Positions 11,101 to 21,883 of a stretch of DNA of 64,000 bases are shown one piece after another. Position numbers and translations under genes: made by a program. This DNA is from Yarrowia lipolytica. Lineage: Eukaryota > Ascomycota > Dipodascomycetes > Dipodascales. Position 1 is the first letter of the stretch, and each line of letters starts with the position of its first letter. The stretch is taken from NCBI RefSeq assembly GCF_001761485.1, contig NC_090772.1:496001-560000 (forward strand). The letters are read 5' to 3'. The notes under the pieces were generated by a model. The model did not search any database. It was given only the letters and a program-made list of their open reading frames with translations, and was not told the DNA's origin.

Positions 11101-13584
11101 AGATTCTGTGCAGTTTCATCTCACTCAAGAAAGTCTGAACGGACTCCATATCGATATGAGTGGAACAAATCTCCAGCGCGGAGGAGATGTCTGACTCAGA
11201 CAGGAAAGAAACCAGGTTGGAAAAAACGAGAATGGGTCCATCAACGTTCTTTGGCACGTGGTTGAAACACTGAGCAATTAGATTATGAGCCACCTCTTCG
11301 CTCTGCTCCAGGCCAATCACACGAGCAGCGTGGGACTGAATCTTGTAGTAGGGAGAGGTCAGAGCAAGCTGAACCACGCTGTTGTTGGCATCAAAGACAT
11401 TGTATGACTTGGTAGACAGAGAAACCAGGGAATAGTAGAGCTCCAGTGACACTTCAGGAAGAGTGGAGAAGGTCTGATGAGTGGAAATGATATCTAGAAT
11501 AGGAGAAATGTCGGTCTTGCTCAGATACTCAATAACGAGCTTTCTCACGTGATCATCACTCTTCAGAGCTTCATCCACACGTGTTTCCCACTGTTCATCA
11601 ACCACACAAACAGTGTCATGACCCTGGATAGCTGTAGCCACAGTTAACCGAACCAGGTAGGGAAACATCCACTCTGCGGCCTTTTTGAGATCAAATTTCG
11701 ACTCGTGGATCAGTTTACATAACTCAAACACATCGGGAAACTGGAAAATGTCCGAATCCGAAGTTCCCTTGATCACGTCGAGCGAATCATGGCTGGTGAT
11801 GTATGGAACATTAACAGCTCGCATCCAGTAAGGGTTCAGTCCCCGATTACACTCCTCAAGCATGTCTGTCCGGCCAAAAGTAAGGCCAACAAGACAAAGG
11901 AAGCGCGCATGAGCGCTTGAATAGGGGAAGACTCGAGTTGCGTACTTAGCAGCCATAAATTGAGTCGCCTGGTGGCTGATGTACCGAGACAGGTGGGGAA
12001 TCAGTTTCTCAGCTGTCTCGGGGTACTTTGCCAGCGGATTGATGAGCTCTGACAAAGAGTCACCTGCTTTCCGGTCAAATAGGAACGTCACGTGAGAAAT
12101 GTTACTCAGCAGACGAGAGTCTCGACGCAGGATACCGCCCATGAGCTCCTGTGCTGACTCGGCGGTCTTGGCATCGTTTCCAAGGTGAGTAACACGCTCG
12201 AGAAGGTCTCCAGAGTGGCGCAAAAACAGCTCTTCATTGGAATGCTTCACAATCCAATTAACAAACTGGATGATTGCAGCTCGAGAGTAGAAATCAGTCT
12301 GGGTGAAGTACTGGATGGCTCTGAAGGCGTCATCGACGTTGGCAGCATGCACCGAATGACACAGAGCCGCGAGAATCTTTGCCTGAGTCGTTTGCTTCAC
12401 AGGGGAAGATCCATTGTACCCGAGGAGAAGCTGATAGAGCTGGTTAGTAAGCATCTCGGACTCCAAATCTACCTGGAGTTTCTTCCAGGCGTCGTTAGCT
12501 GGCTCTCCAATGGCTGAACTGCCGTCTGTAGACGCACACAACAGAGGAATGTACGACTCTGTGTCTGTAAACAACGCACTAATGAATTTGAGCAGGTGAC
12601 TCTTGACGGCAGTGGTGCATTCTTCGGCTGACAGAAACTCGTATTCTCTGATGGTCATTCCGGTTCTCTTGGTGGCAGAGAAATTGAACACGTCTGTGAA
12701 GCGAAGAGCGAGGTACGCAATGTCGTTGTCGTTGACGTCAAGGGTTTCACGAAACTTGTCTGCTTCAGTGGATCCTCGGGGAGGGTAGGTCATGAAGGGG
12801 AGGAGTTTAAGTAGGATGCGGAAGACCGCTTTGGAGTGGTTGTAGGAGAGGGTGGAAATTGAGGAGATAAGGGGAATGATGAGGGTAGATTTCTGGGTTA
12901 GTAACGGTAATGAGTGGCCGTAGAGGATGAAAGACAAGAGCAGGTTGTATCTGGAAGTGTTGCTAAAGATCATAGCTGCAGATAGTGACATGGTCTGAAA
13001 GCCATGTTGCTTGGATAGTATTAGGAAACCCTAGCTTTAACGCATTCATTCCGTTAGATTTCATGGATCTTCAAGATCACATTTAAACTAGACATCTGTT
13101 GTTTCACCATCGTATCATATATCAGATCAGACATTGATGTCAGTGTGGCACACAATTGAGTTGTGGAACCACCACCTGTCTGTATCATTATGGGGTCCGC
13201 AAACTGTCTGTAGCCCATAAATAGCAGCGGGTTGTTAACCCTTTGAAGGAGTTATCGCCCCACAATACTCACATCATCACCCATTCTGGCAATACCCATT
13301 TCAATGTACATGAGATCGAAATTTCTGATAAGTTCACTGTCACTCTCGACAAACTGTTTGACCAAGGCGTCGACAGGCAACTTGAATGTCGTGTTCTTGA
13401 TTCGCGTGTTGATATGCTGGCACATTTCAACCACCTTTTGTCGCACTGACACGTTTTTGGACGCCAGCTTGGTCAACAGAGGCACCAGATAGACGCCGAT
13501 CGTCTCGCCCAGTTTGTCCTCTTTGGCCATTGTGATCCGCAGATCCACCGCGTTGACCAGCTGCAATTCTTGTGTTTCGTCCAT
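8105..13584 (-). CDS. ECM29: Proteasome adaptor/scaffold Ecm29 (two exons)
   Basis: HEAT-repeat protein that bridges the 20S core and 19S particle and takes part in proteasome quality control. I read two exons: 13584-13273 (104 codons) and 12892-8105. The 380-base intron runs from GTGAGT at 13272 to TTACTAACCCAG at 12893, phase 0. The join gives ...GIARMGDD followed by KSTLIIPLISSIS, restoring the N-terminal helical pairs; total about 1699 residues against about 1870 in budding yeast. Typical Ecm29 segments are visible: YPPRGSTEADKFRE, LASEVGDPSLVYRFMSLANH, SLWSSRKGIAFGLGNIF and KEWRVRQASSAALLDLLQG. The second exon is open well into the intron, so a single-exon model starting at 12991 would miss the true N-terminus. 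The preferred start (MDETQELQLVNAVDLRI) matches the family; an upstream in-frame ATG at 13665 is possible. Confidence 0.92.
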
Positions 13585-14543
13585 GCTGAGGTGGTTGTAG
13601 TGGAGAGAGATTATCGGCGATAGCAGATCTAGGTTGGACTGCATGGTGGCGGTGGCGAGGTGCAAGGGGGTGCAAATGGGTCACGTGAGGTGTCGTGTGG
13701 GCACGTGCTGTTACTGAAGGGGTGCAAAAAAAAAAAACATTCATTTCGGGTGTCTGTGGCCTCTTATATCGTCGCGGTGTTAGCTGCTACGTACTGGTTG
13801 TAACCTCAGCTATTATGTTATGGTATTGCCGTTGAGATCATACATGAGGGGAAGAAAAAGGGGGGGGAGTGTAGAGGGATTTGTAGAGAGAATAGAGGGA
13901 TCAAAATTATATAGTCTTGATCAGCTCCTCTGGAGGAGTTGATTGATGTCATAATATCCCCATGTTGCCTTTCTATTTTGTTCTCTTCTCTCTAAAAGTA
14001 TGATGTGATTATGTTCGCCTATAAGTATGACGACGTTGTGCCATTAGTTTGGATGTAACATATGAATTGGCGTTGTATGTAGTGAAGAATTTGATGGAAG
14101 AATGACAGGCTGAAGTTATCGGAGTACAGTACGTACAGTAGCATTGGATTCAATCGCTATCATTCTTGTTCGAGTATAATGGCTTGTTCTTCTCTTGCTA
14201 TTGTGGAACTGAGTGTGGCCTGTAGAAGATCTATTACTTAGGTTGTTAACAACACTTAAATTTAGTTGGGATTTTTGTTGACTCGAAGGAAAATCACGAT
14301 ACTCGTCGAAATTCCATACGATCCCCCTTGGATTTACTCCTTATCTCCTTGCAGAGAGTGAGAGAGGGCACTAAAGTGTAATGGATGTTGTAAACACTAA
14401 GATATATACAGAATGGACACACCTATTTGTGCCGGTCCCAGTTGTATGCCACGAGCACCCTCTATACCCTCCTCCATGCATTTACTAATCATGGGATATG
14501 TTACAACGTATTCAATTACATCACCTCATGTCAACCCCTCTCC
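13585..14543. other. Intergenic, 0.96 kb
   Basis: 5' flank of ECM29 and 3' flank of NUP2 (both on the minus strand). It contains an A12 run near 13727-13738, a G8 run at 13860-13867 and purine-rich stretches. Nothing coding is recognised. Confidence 0.5.
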
Positions 14544-16586
14544 TTACTTCACCTCCTCAATCTTAGCTGACAACTGCTCAGCTTCAGGAGCAGTCTTAAT
14601 TCGGGCCATGTACTTGATTGGCTTCGAGTCCGCGTCGAAATCGACAATGTTCACGTTCGACTTTGTCGTCGAGTACGTCAACTCCTTTCGAACCACACAG
14701 TTGAGAAGCACTCGTCCACTCTGTTCTGCTCGCATCAAAATTCGGGCCTTCTTTGTGTCCTTGTCCACCAGCACTCTCAGCTGACCCACTCCACACACGT
14801 CCCACTTTCCGTCATCCAGCTTGTACAGCTTGGTTCGGTACTCGGCGACATTGTCTTCGTTCTCCTCACCTGGTCCTTGTCCTGACAGGTCATCCGAGTC
14901 TGTGACGGTCTTGGGGGTGTCATCTGGTTCACCGGACTCGGTGGAAGAAGCAGCAGCAGGCTTAGTCTCCCCCTTGGTATCACCCTTGAACAGGTTACCG
15001 GAAGAAACACCGAATGCAGGCTTGTCAGAGGAAGACTCAGTCTTAGCACCAAATGCAGGGGTGCCGAAAGAGAAAGAAGGCTTGTCCGAAGAGGCTGACT
15101 CAGCGGGCTTGGCTCCGAATGAGAAGGCAGGCTTGTCAGATGACTCGGCGGACTTAGATCCAAACGAGAAAGCAGGCTTGGGCTTGTCTTCAGCATCATC
15201 AGCCTTAGCGCCAAAAGTAAAAGGCTTTGCCGAAGAAGTACTTCCAAACGAAAATGCGGGTTTGTCGGCAGACTCTTCGGTCTTGTTGCTGCCGAAAACA
15301 ACTCCCTGAGAGGGATTCCAGGTGAAGTCCTTCTTGTTTTCGGACTTGTCTTCCTTCTTCTCCTCCGGCTTATCCTCCTTCTTCTCCTCAGTCTTGGTCT
15401 CGGACTTGAAATTGAAAGGACCGCTGGAAACCTTCTTATCAAAGGTGAACGAAGGACCTGTGCTCTTCACCTCGCTCTGAGGCTTGCTGAAAGAGAAAGC
15501 AGAGTTTGTGGTAGTGGGAGGTGCAGCTAAAGTAAAACTGGGGCCCTTGGTGATGTCAATGGCATCGTCGTCAGAGTCGGAATCGGAGTCCACAGAAACG
15601 GGCTCAGGCTTCTTCTCTTCCTTCTTTTCTTCGGGCTTCTTAGCTGTGAACGAAAAAGAAGGAGCAGTCTTCTCTTTGGCAACATCAGCTCCAGACTTGT
15701 TAAAACTGAAAGAAGGTCCAGAAGGAGTAGAAGATCCAAATGTAAAGGGCTTGGCAGCAGTGGTGGTGTCCTTGGCGTCTGTCTCCTTAGTAGTGTCAGC
15801 CTTAGGGAAACCAAAAGAGGGAGTAGTTACAGCAGGCTTATCCTCCTTGGTATCACTAGATGTACCGAAAGAGAATGGTTTCGACACTGCGGGCTTTGCG
15901 GCTGCCCCAGCTCCAAAGTTGAAGGAGGGTGATGATGTAAAAGTGCTGGTGGAGGTAGTGTCCTTTTTCTCAGTGTCTGTGTTGGCAGCGGAAAAGTTCT
16001 TAGTAGCTCCAAACGAGAAAAGCGACGATTTGGGCTTGTCGGCAGAAGCAGGAGTCGGTGTGGCTGTAGTAACAGGCGCAGAAATTGTGCTGGTGGTGCT
16101 GGTAGTGCTGTTAGCAACGTTTGCATGGTCACCTCCAAGTGTCTTAGAGTACTCGAGATACTTGCTCACGACATCAGACAAATCAACTGCGGCATTCTCC
16201 CGTACCTTGGCGAAAATAGTGTCCACGAACTTCTCGTTCATTGCAATACGCTTCAATGTAGTATCTGATGTTGAATCATTGTTGGTAGTGTTGGTATTGG
16301 TAAACCCCCCGGTAGTGCTAGGAGAAGAGAACGACATCTGGGGCGCAGGAGAAGCTCCAGAACCGAAGCTGGACAGTCCAGAAAAGCCATTGGAAGCCTT
16401 AGGAGTAGATCCACTGCTTCCGTTGCCTCGTCTCTTGGGCAAGGGCAAGACCTTTCTCTTGGACATTGTAGCGGCGTCAGCTGTTCGAGCCTCCTCCACG
16501 GGCTCGTCTCGACTGTATCCTTCGCCGCCCTCAAAGTCGTCCTTGGTGATTTGATTGAGAGCTCCTCGTTTGTTTTGGAAGGACAT
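14544..16586 (-). CDS. NUP2: FG-repeat nucleoporin Nup2 (Nup50 family) with Ran-binding domain
   Basis: A 680-residue mobile nucleoporin of the nuclear basket that helps recycle importin-alpha and release import cargo. An N-terminal basic segment (MSKRKVLPLPKRRG, about residues 41-54) resembles the importin-alpha-binding region. It is followed by a conserved helix (KFVDTIFAKVRENAAVDLSDV, near 118), then a long low-complexity region with many FSFG/FTFG/FNFG repeats in Lys/Glu/Thr/Ser-rich linkers. The C-terminal 110 residues form a Ran-binding domain: AEYRTKLYKLDDGKWDVCGVG, LRVLVDKDTKKARILMRAEQ and GRVLLNCVVRKEL. Order and length match Nup2. It is divergent from RPS25 with about 540 bases between the genes. 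Confidence 0.94.
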   Translation of the reverse strand: MSFQNKRGALNQITKDDFEGGEGYSRDEPVEEARTADAATMSKRKVLPLPKRRGNGSSGSTPKASNGFSGLSSFGSGASPAPQMSFSSPSTTGGFTNTNTTNNDSTSDTTLKRIAMNEKFVDTIFAKVRENAAVDLSDVVSKYLEYSKTLGGDHANVANSTTSTTSTISAPVTTATPTPASADKPKSSLFSFGATKNFSAANTDTEKKDTTSTSTFTSSPSFNFGAGAAAKPAVSKPFSFGTSSDTKEDKPAVTTPSFGFPKADTTKETDAKDTTTAAKPFTFGSSTPSGPSFSFNKSGADVAKEKTAPSFSFTAKKPEEKKEEKKPEPVSVDSDSDSDDDAIDITKGPSFTLAAPPTTTNSAFSFSKPQSEVKSTGPSFTFDKKVSSGPFNFKSETKTEEKKEDKPEEKKEDKSENKKDFTWNPSQGVVFGSNKTEESADKPAFSFGSTSSAKPFTFGAKADDAEDKPKPAFSFGSKSAESSDKPAFSFGAKPAESASSDKPSFSFGTPAFGAKTESSSDKPAFGVSSGNLFKGDTKGETKPAAASSTESGEPDDTPKTVTDSDDLSGQGPGEENEDNVAEYRTKLYKLDDGKWDVCGVGQLRVLVDKDTKKARILMRAEQSGRVLLNCVVRKELTYSTTKSNVNIVDFDADSKPIKYMARIKTAPEAEQLSAKIEEVK

Positions 16587-17126
16587 TGTGGTGGTGATTC
16601 GAAAACAAATGACTCTCGATAAGACTTTCCATGTATGTTTGGTATAATATTTATTTCTGTCTGTTTCGAGCCTCCCCTAACCTCGTCTCAGCAGCCTCAA
16701 CTTGGGTGCTTATGTGTTCGATTCCTAGCGAGGTCACCTTCATTGAATATATAAAGTTCATATATAAAGTTCATATAAACTTTAAAATATGATAACGCTG
16801 CGTTTTCTATATTCGGATATAATCAATTGTATCTTAAGACAGCTCATAGACATTATTTTATTAGTCACTTATTTTTATAGATCCCTCTATTTTCCTGCCG
16901 ATATTTTTATTGACAGATTATGACCCTCTTGGATTTCGAATTAAAGTTTCCACTTCCTAACCTCCCAGCACGTGACAGACTCAATTCTGACTTGAGTCGG
17001 GACTGTCTTTTCCCAATCGGGAAATCACGTGTGCAACCTCCCAACTGGCTCTCCATTTTGATACCGAAAATTTTGTCCCTGTAGAATCTTTCTCTCTTGA
17101 CACCACAGAGGAAAATATAAGCAAAA
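16587..17126. promoter_or_regulatory. Divergent promoter of NUP2 and RPS25
   Basis: About 540 bases. It contains a 13-base tandem repeat tatataaagttca (two full copies plus a part, 16748-16780) that carries TATA-like words, and CACGTG-type sites near 16971 and 17027. Confidence 0.6.
16748..16780 (+). repeat. 13-bp tandem repeat with TATA-like words
   Basis: Two copies of tatataaagttca plus a partial third. The right end forms the inverted repeat aaagtt-catata-aacttt (16766-16783). Confidence 0.85.
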
Positions 17127-17795
17127 AGTGAGTATTCGACAGCGACACAAAAAGACGACAAGGCGAACGACCAGGATGGAATTGCGTGAACTTGACCACG
17201 AAACGACATACGGCATTCACAGATAGATGGGCTCACACGACGACTTTGAAACACACACACGACTACTCGTGATATTGATCCAATGATAGGAGGGCAAGAG
17301 GGACTCAGTTGGACGTGATGGAGAATAAGAGTGGATCAACCAAGTCTGTGTGTTTGTGTTTTTTGTTTTTCTGTGTTGCGACGTTCAATGTCATTCGTTC
17401 CAAGACGACATTCATTCTTCAGCCGGTGTTCAATAACTCGTGCTACGCTCCTCGTAACTGAGACTAACCCAGTGCCCCCTAAAGTGCAGCAGACCAAGGC
17501 CGCTAAGGCCGCCGCCGCCATGGCCGGAGGAAAGACCCGAAAGAAGAAGTGGTCCGCCCAGAAGATGAAGGATAAGGCTCAGCACCACGTTATCCTTGAC
17601 CAGCCCCTGTACGACCGAATCTTCAAGGAGGCTGCTACCTTCAAGCTCGTCTCTGTCTCCGTGCTTGTTGACCGACTCAAGATTGGAGGTTCTCTCGCCC
17701 GAGTTGCTCTCCGAGATCTCGAGGCCAAGGGTATCATCAAGCCCGTTGTCAAGCACTCCAAGCAGTACACTTTCACCCGAACTGCTGCCGAGTAA
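17127..17795 (+). CDS. RPS25: 40S ribosomal protein eS25, start codon split by an intron
   Basis: Spliced CDS: base A at 17127, then 17473-17795, giving a 107-residue eS25 beginning [16 protein letters not shown], close to the usual 105-108 residues. The 345-base intron starts GTGAGT at 17128 and ends GACTAACCCAG at 17472, separating the A from the TG of the start codon. Family sequence is strong: [20 protein letters not shown], then [20 protein letters not shown] and the C-terminal [10 protein letters not shown]. Reading without splicing gives an N-terminal extension of hydrophobic and basic residues unlike any S25, so I reject it. The protein sits in the small-subunit head near the decoding centre. 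High expression is expected; codon choice is strongly biased (for example GTC, CTC, AAG, CGA). Confidence 0.96.
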
Positions 17796-20044
17796 ATTAG
17801 TTATTTTATAGCTGAAAAAAATATGTATTGATAGGATGTGAGACCCTCAACATAAGCCAAATCCGTAGCGTCGGCTTTTGTGAATGTGAGCGTAGTAGAA
17901 ATGATATCTGGGAGCAAGAATGAGTGCACTTTAGCGGAATGAGCACTGGTGCCGGTGCGTATGAGTACGACTACTACCAGTACACCTAGACTGAATGTAT
18001 TGTACTCCGCATCAGCATACAAGTGAACTAGACCGGGTTATATAAGAGCAGTGCAAGTACTGTAGATACTGCGTCTGTGTTTATGTCTGTGTCTGTATCT
18101 TCAGAGTCAGGAGGTAATCTGCTTGTTTGACAGCACACCAGTTGTGTCTACAGACGGTGCAGCAGGTGGTGGATGAAGCGTCTACAACTGAAGCTTGGGT
18201 ACCCAGTACAAGTAACGATATCAAAACAGTATTGAAACAGTATATTCCAGCTCAGTTTCGAGATACCCAACAACGCAAAAGAGCTTAGAGAACGGACTTA
18301 CTCGTACAAGTATGGAACAAGTATGGAACAGATATCTCGTTAGGTATCATCTAACCTGAACTTTTGACTGCTGTAGAAGAGGAGACTCTTGTTGACCAAA
18401 GTGGACCAGCTGAGTAAGATGGTACCTTTTATTTTCTTCCGAACTATTAATCCTGTATTTGGGTGATCCTTTATTCTCCAAATGGTTCTTGTAAAACATC
18501 CCAGGTCACGATGTCGAATTAGGTGGAACATTAGCACCCTAACCCAATCCGACGATGTTGGAATTAGGGCTGAAACACTGTCAAGATTTGGGTGTCTGTT
18601 AAGATGGTTACAGCCATTTTTTAGGCATTTTTGTATGGGGATAATTGTTCTCCTTCGCTCAATTAATAGACCCGAGCTACCTTGGTTCCAATCGACCCGG
18701 GTTCGGCCGAGTTGGAGAGTTCTGTTCACGGGTTTGTGCTAAGGCGTAAGAATACAAATTCCACGGTGTTTCGGTGTTTCGCGCATTTGACAGACTACTT
18801 GTAGTTTGTAAGTAGATCATTTTGTTCATATTTGGTGGTCCAGATTATCCGAGTTGAAATCACTCGATTCCAGCGGGTATTTAATGAGTTGTACCGTTGT
18901 GTATACATTATTCTCTCCTCATTTACAACACAGTGCTTCAAATCAGGCAAATGGAGATAAACAAACGACAAGAAATACATTGATGGATTCTCTGAGCTGT
19001 GCTGAATCCACCCATGTAATTCTTATCTCGATATGGCAACTTCTTGAACTTCTAGCCCACGCTCTCCTCCAATGATATCTCAAAGCTCAGCACAGCCATC
19101 GTACAAGACGCACGGGTCCGCCTCGGCCTGCACACCTCCTCCAGCACACCTCCGCCAGGCATTACATCCATGTGCCTGTGCCCCTTGCCGCGTGCATTAA
19201 TTAGCACCTACGGAGCTCATTCTGCCGCCCCCACTCCCTGCGGTGATAGCCTGCTGCGGTATATACAAAGTTGGAGTTCATCAAGGGGTCTCTAAAAGAC
19301 TCAATAGTGAACCCAGTTGCGGGAAACTCGTACTGAAAGGTCATACCACCAAAATCTACCCCCATTTCAAATTTCAACCCGATCCGATTTCCCATCACCG
19401 AAAACAAGGGTGTTTATGTCATTATAGAAAACTTAATGGCTTAACATTACTCCTGCGGAATTTTAGGTGTATACATTTTACTTGGGTCTTCGCTAACAAA
19501 TGCTTCTTTTTTTTGTAATATTGCTTGTCACATTACTTAAAGATTTATACGACCCAGACAACATACCAGAAGCCCCCTAAAATAACTGTATGCTAGCCCC
19601 TTTCAGACGTTCAGGAAACCCTGAGTCTGTATAATCCCATCCAAGCCTAGCTCCACGCGACTCACCCCAATGGGACCATTGTTTCAGCCTTATCCCTGGC
19701 CAGCTAACTCACTGTCTCACACTATTCAGTTGGAGCCGTGGAGCAGAGTAAGACTGTAGCCGTATCGAACACTGGAGCTGCGGCGGAGTCTACAGTGTTA
19801 ACTCACTCTACTGTACCAGTGCAACGACCCTGAAGTGTTTTCGTCGGTGCTACAACTACTTGTACCCGTATGTACAGTATGTACTTGCAGACAGCTTGAT
19901 CTTCCTATTGTCCCTACCCGAGGAAGTTCATACACCAGCATGTACAAGCAGTAGGAGTCGCAACAACGACAGCTCGTAGGCTCTAGTCGCTACGAGCCAA
20001 CTTGTGAGCATGTTCTAAATAAATAATGCATAAAATACAAACGT
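17796..20044. other. Long intergenic region, 2.25 kb, between convergent genes
   Basis: No confident gene. GTAC words recur near 18050-18060, 18310-18325 and 19850-19945. A 68-codon minus-strand stretch at 19201-19407 looks somewhat protein-like, but I recognise nothing and it may be chance. T-run at 19506-19514 with no tRNA upstream. Confidence 0.45.
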
Positions 20045-21883
20045 CTACAAAGAGCCCGTCTCAGTAAACCGACTCTCCCTGCTAGGAGCAGCCTTGGGTT
20101 GGGCATACACTGGATGAGGCGTCTCGTCCTCCTCCATAACTGTCTCGTAGTATCCCAGTGGAATGGGAAGACCGTCCATGGGCACATCCTCCTCGGGCCC
20201 AATTCCATGCACACGCTCATACTGATGCATGAGCGAGTTGATGGGCAGGTTGCGCGAGTTCTCGGACGCCACCTGTGACGTCTGCGACTCGGAGGGATGC
20301 ACCACAAAATCAAAGTCCTCGTCGGGCGAGTCGTCCTGTTCAGTGAACCGGCCTCGAGGCGGACTTTCGGGAATGCTCTGCGCGTACTCGAACGGCACAT
20401 CGTACTGTGGGTTCTCGGGTAGCGAGTCAATCTGCGTCATGCCCTCAGAAGCAACATTTCGGGGCTGTCGATAATACGAGTAGTCGGCATTGCTATTCTG
20501 CGACCCGGATCTGTAAACTCCAGACGCAGAACGCGACAGAGCAGCACTTCCGGGTCCCCCAGAGGAGCTGGGAGGCACGGTGCTGTTGTCATCCACAAGG
20601 GCCGCACCAGGAGTGGCAGACCAGCCTCGGTAGCCCGAATACGATTCAGGAGGTGAGTGGTTGTCATTGTGGTAATCTGAGAAGGGCGGCGTGTCTGCGC
20701 CCAGCTCACTGTTGCTCTTGGTGTGGCCCGTGAGCACGTCAATGAGTGACTTCTTCTTCTTGCGTGTAATGAACATGAGCACCAACACCGCCAGTACGGC
20801 GACTCCGGCCACAGAGCCCACAACGGAGCCCACAATGGTGCCTGTGGACGTGCCTCCTCCTGAACTGGAAGAAGAGTCATGCGATCCGGCGCGCACTGTT
20901 ACCAGCGATCCATCAGGGTTGGTCCTGGTCACCAGCAGGTCTACAGTCTGCGTCATTGTCACAGGGACACCGTTGGAGAAGGTCACCGAGCCGGAAGACG
21001 ACCATGAGATCGGCGGCGTGGTGGTGCTTTCTGCAGTGGTAGACGTGGTGGTTGGAGACGGGGATTCCGACGTGGACGACTCCGAGGTAGTTGTGGGTGG
21101 CTGGGACGTGGTCCGCGGCTGTGTCGATGTGGTGGAAGAGGGTATAGAAGAAGAAGAGGTAGTCGCAGACGAAGAAGATGATGAAGATGATGAAGATGAT
21201 GAAGATGAAGATGAAGATGAAGATGAGGGTGGAGACGAAGATGAGGATGAGGATGCAAAAGGAATGGAAGAAGTGGAAGGTTCTGAGGAGGTTGTGGGGG
21301 GCTCAGAACTGCTAGTCGGAGGCTCGGAACTTGTTGTAGGAGGCTCTGAACTAGTTGTTGGCGGCTCTGATGAAGTCGTAGGAGGCTCACTTGTCGTAGA
21401 TGGTTCTGTCGAAGTTGTAGGGGGCAGAGAGGACTCAGTACTCGATTCTGTGGTTGATTCCACCGTAGAAGACACCTCCGTAGAACTGGACTCTACCGAC
21501 GATGCGGTTTCAATGGACGACGTGCTGGGGATCTCGCTGGACGACGATATACTGGGGGTCTCTGAGGTGCTCGAAAACGACTCGCCGGCCGACGTGGTGG
21601 GAATGCTGCTTGTGTCCGATGTTGTGAGGGACTGCAACGATGTTGTGGAGGGTCCAGTGTTTGTGTTTGTGTCTGTGTTGGTGTTTGTGCTGAGCGCAGA
21701 GCTGAGGTCCGTGCTGGGCCCAGTTTCGTCACTGGTAGTTTCCATTTGTGTCGTTTGCGACGTGACGTTGTTTTCGGGTGCTCCGGGTGCTGCTGGTGCT
21801 CCGGGTGCTGCTGGTGCTCCAGGTGGTGCTGCTGGAGGAGCTGCGGCTGGGGGAGCTGCTACCTGCCTCTTGGCTTTGTCCAT
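20045..21883 (-). CDS. Ser/Thr-rich single-pass membrane protein (mucin-like, wall-sensor type)
   Basis: A 612-residue protein in three parts. Residues 1-36 are Pro/Ala/Gly-rich (PGAPAAPGAPAAPGAP). Residues 40 to about 340 are dense in Ser/Thr with tandem SEPPTTS units and a poly-Ser block, expected to be heavily O-mannosylated. A membrane segment near residue 350-375 (TIVGSVVGSVAGVAVLAVLV, then LMFITRKKKKS) is followed by a cytoplasmic tail of about 235 residues with acidic and Tyr/Pro-rich stretches. This layout resembles Mid2/Mtl1, Tda7 and Opy2 proteins. I see no signal peptide at the chosen ATG, which would fit a type III (Opy2-like) topology; no splice donor upstream suggests a missing exon. 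Function is inferred from architecture only. Confidence 0.75.
   Translation of the reverse strand: MDKAKRQVAAPPAAAPPAAPPGAPAAPGAPAAPGAPENNVTSQTTQMETTSDETGPSTDLSSALSTNTNTDTNTNTGPSTTSLQSLTTSDTSSIPTTSAGESFSSTSETPSISSSSEIPSTSSIETASSVESSSTEVSSTVESTTESSTESSLPPTTSTEPSTTSEPPTTSSEPPTTSSEPPTTSSEPPTSSSEPPTTSSEPSTSSIPFASSSSSSSPPSSSSSSSSSSSSSSSSSSSSATTSSSSIPSSTTSTQPRTTSQPPTTTSESSTSESPSPTTTSTTAESTTTPPISWSSSGSVTFSNGVPVTMTQTVDLLVTRTNPDGSLVTVRAGSHDSSSSSGGGTSTGTIVGSVVGSVAGVAVLAVLVLMFITRKKKKSLIDVLTGHTKSNSELGADTPPFSDYHNDNHSPPESYSGYRGWSATPGAALVDDNSTVPPSSSGGPGSAALSRSASGVYRSGSQNSNADYSYYRQPRNVASEGMTQIDSLPENPQYDVPFEYAQSIPESPPRGRFTEQDDSPDEDFDFVVHPSESQTSQVASENSRNLPINSLMHQYERVHGIGPEEDVPMDGLPIPLGYYETVMEEDETPHPVYAQPKAAPSRESRFTETGSL
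21165..21260 (-). repeat. Poly-Ser codon tract in the mucin-like gene
   Basis: Trinucleotide-rich stretch of tct/tca-type Ser codons on the coding strand (gaagatgatgaa on the plus strand), coding for runs of more than 15 Ser. A likely site of length variation. Confidence 0.75.
21300..21400 (-). repeat. Tandem repeats coding SEPPTTS units
   Basis: Several adjacent copies of a 24-base unit coding SEPPTTSS with synonymous and Ser/Thr variation. Confidence 0.75.

Noticed and set aside
8105-12991. Single-exon ECM29 starting at 12991
   Set aside because: The first 33 codons of that frame lie inside the intron; the TTACTAACCCAG acceptor and the upstream exon give a better family N-terminus.
15484-16554. 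Antisense open frame of 356 codons opposite NUP2
   Set aside because: It is a shadow of FG-repeat codons; no domain is recognised.
19201-19407. 68-codon minus-strand stretch in the gap after RPS25
   Set aside because: No homology recognised; may be chance or a worn gene fragment, not enough to annotate.
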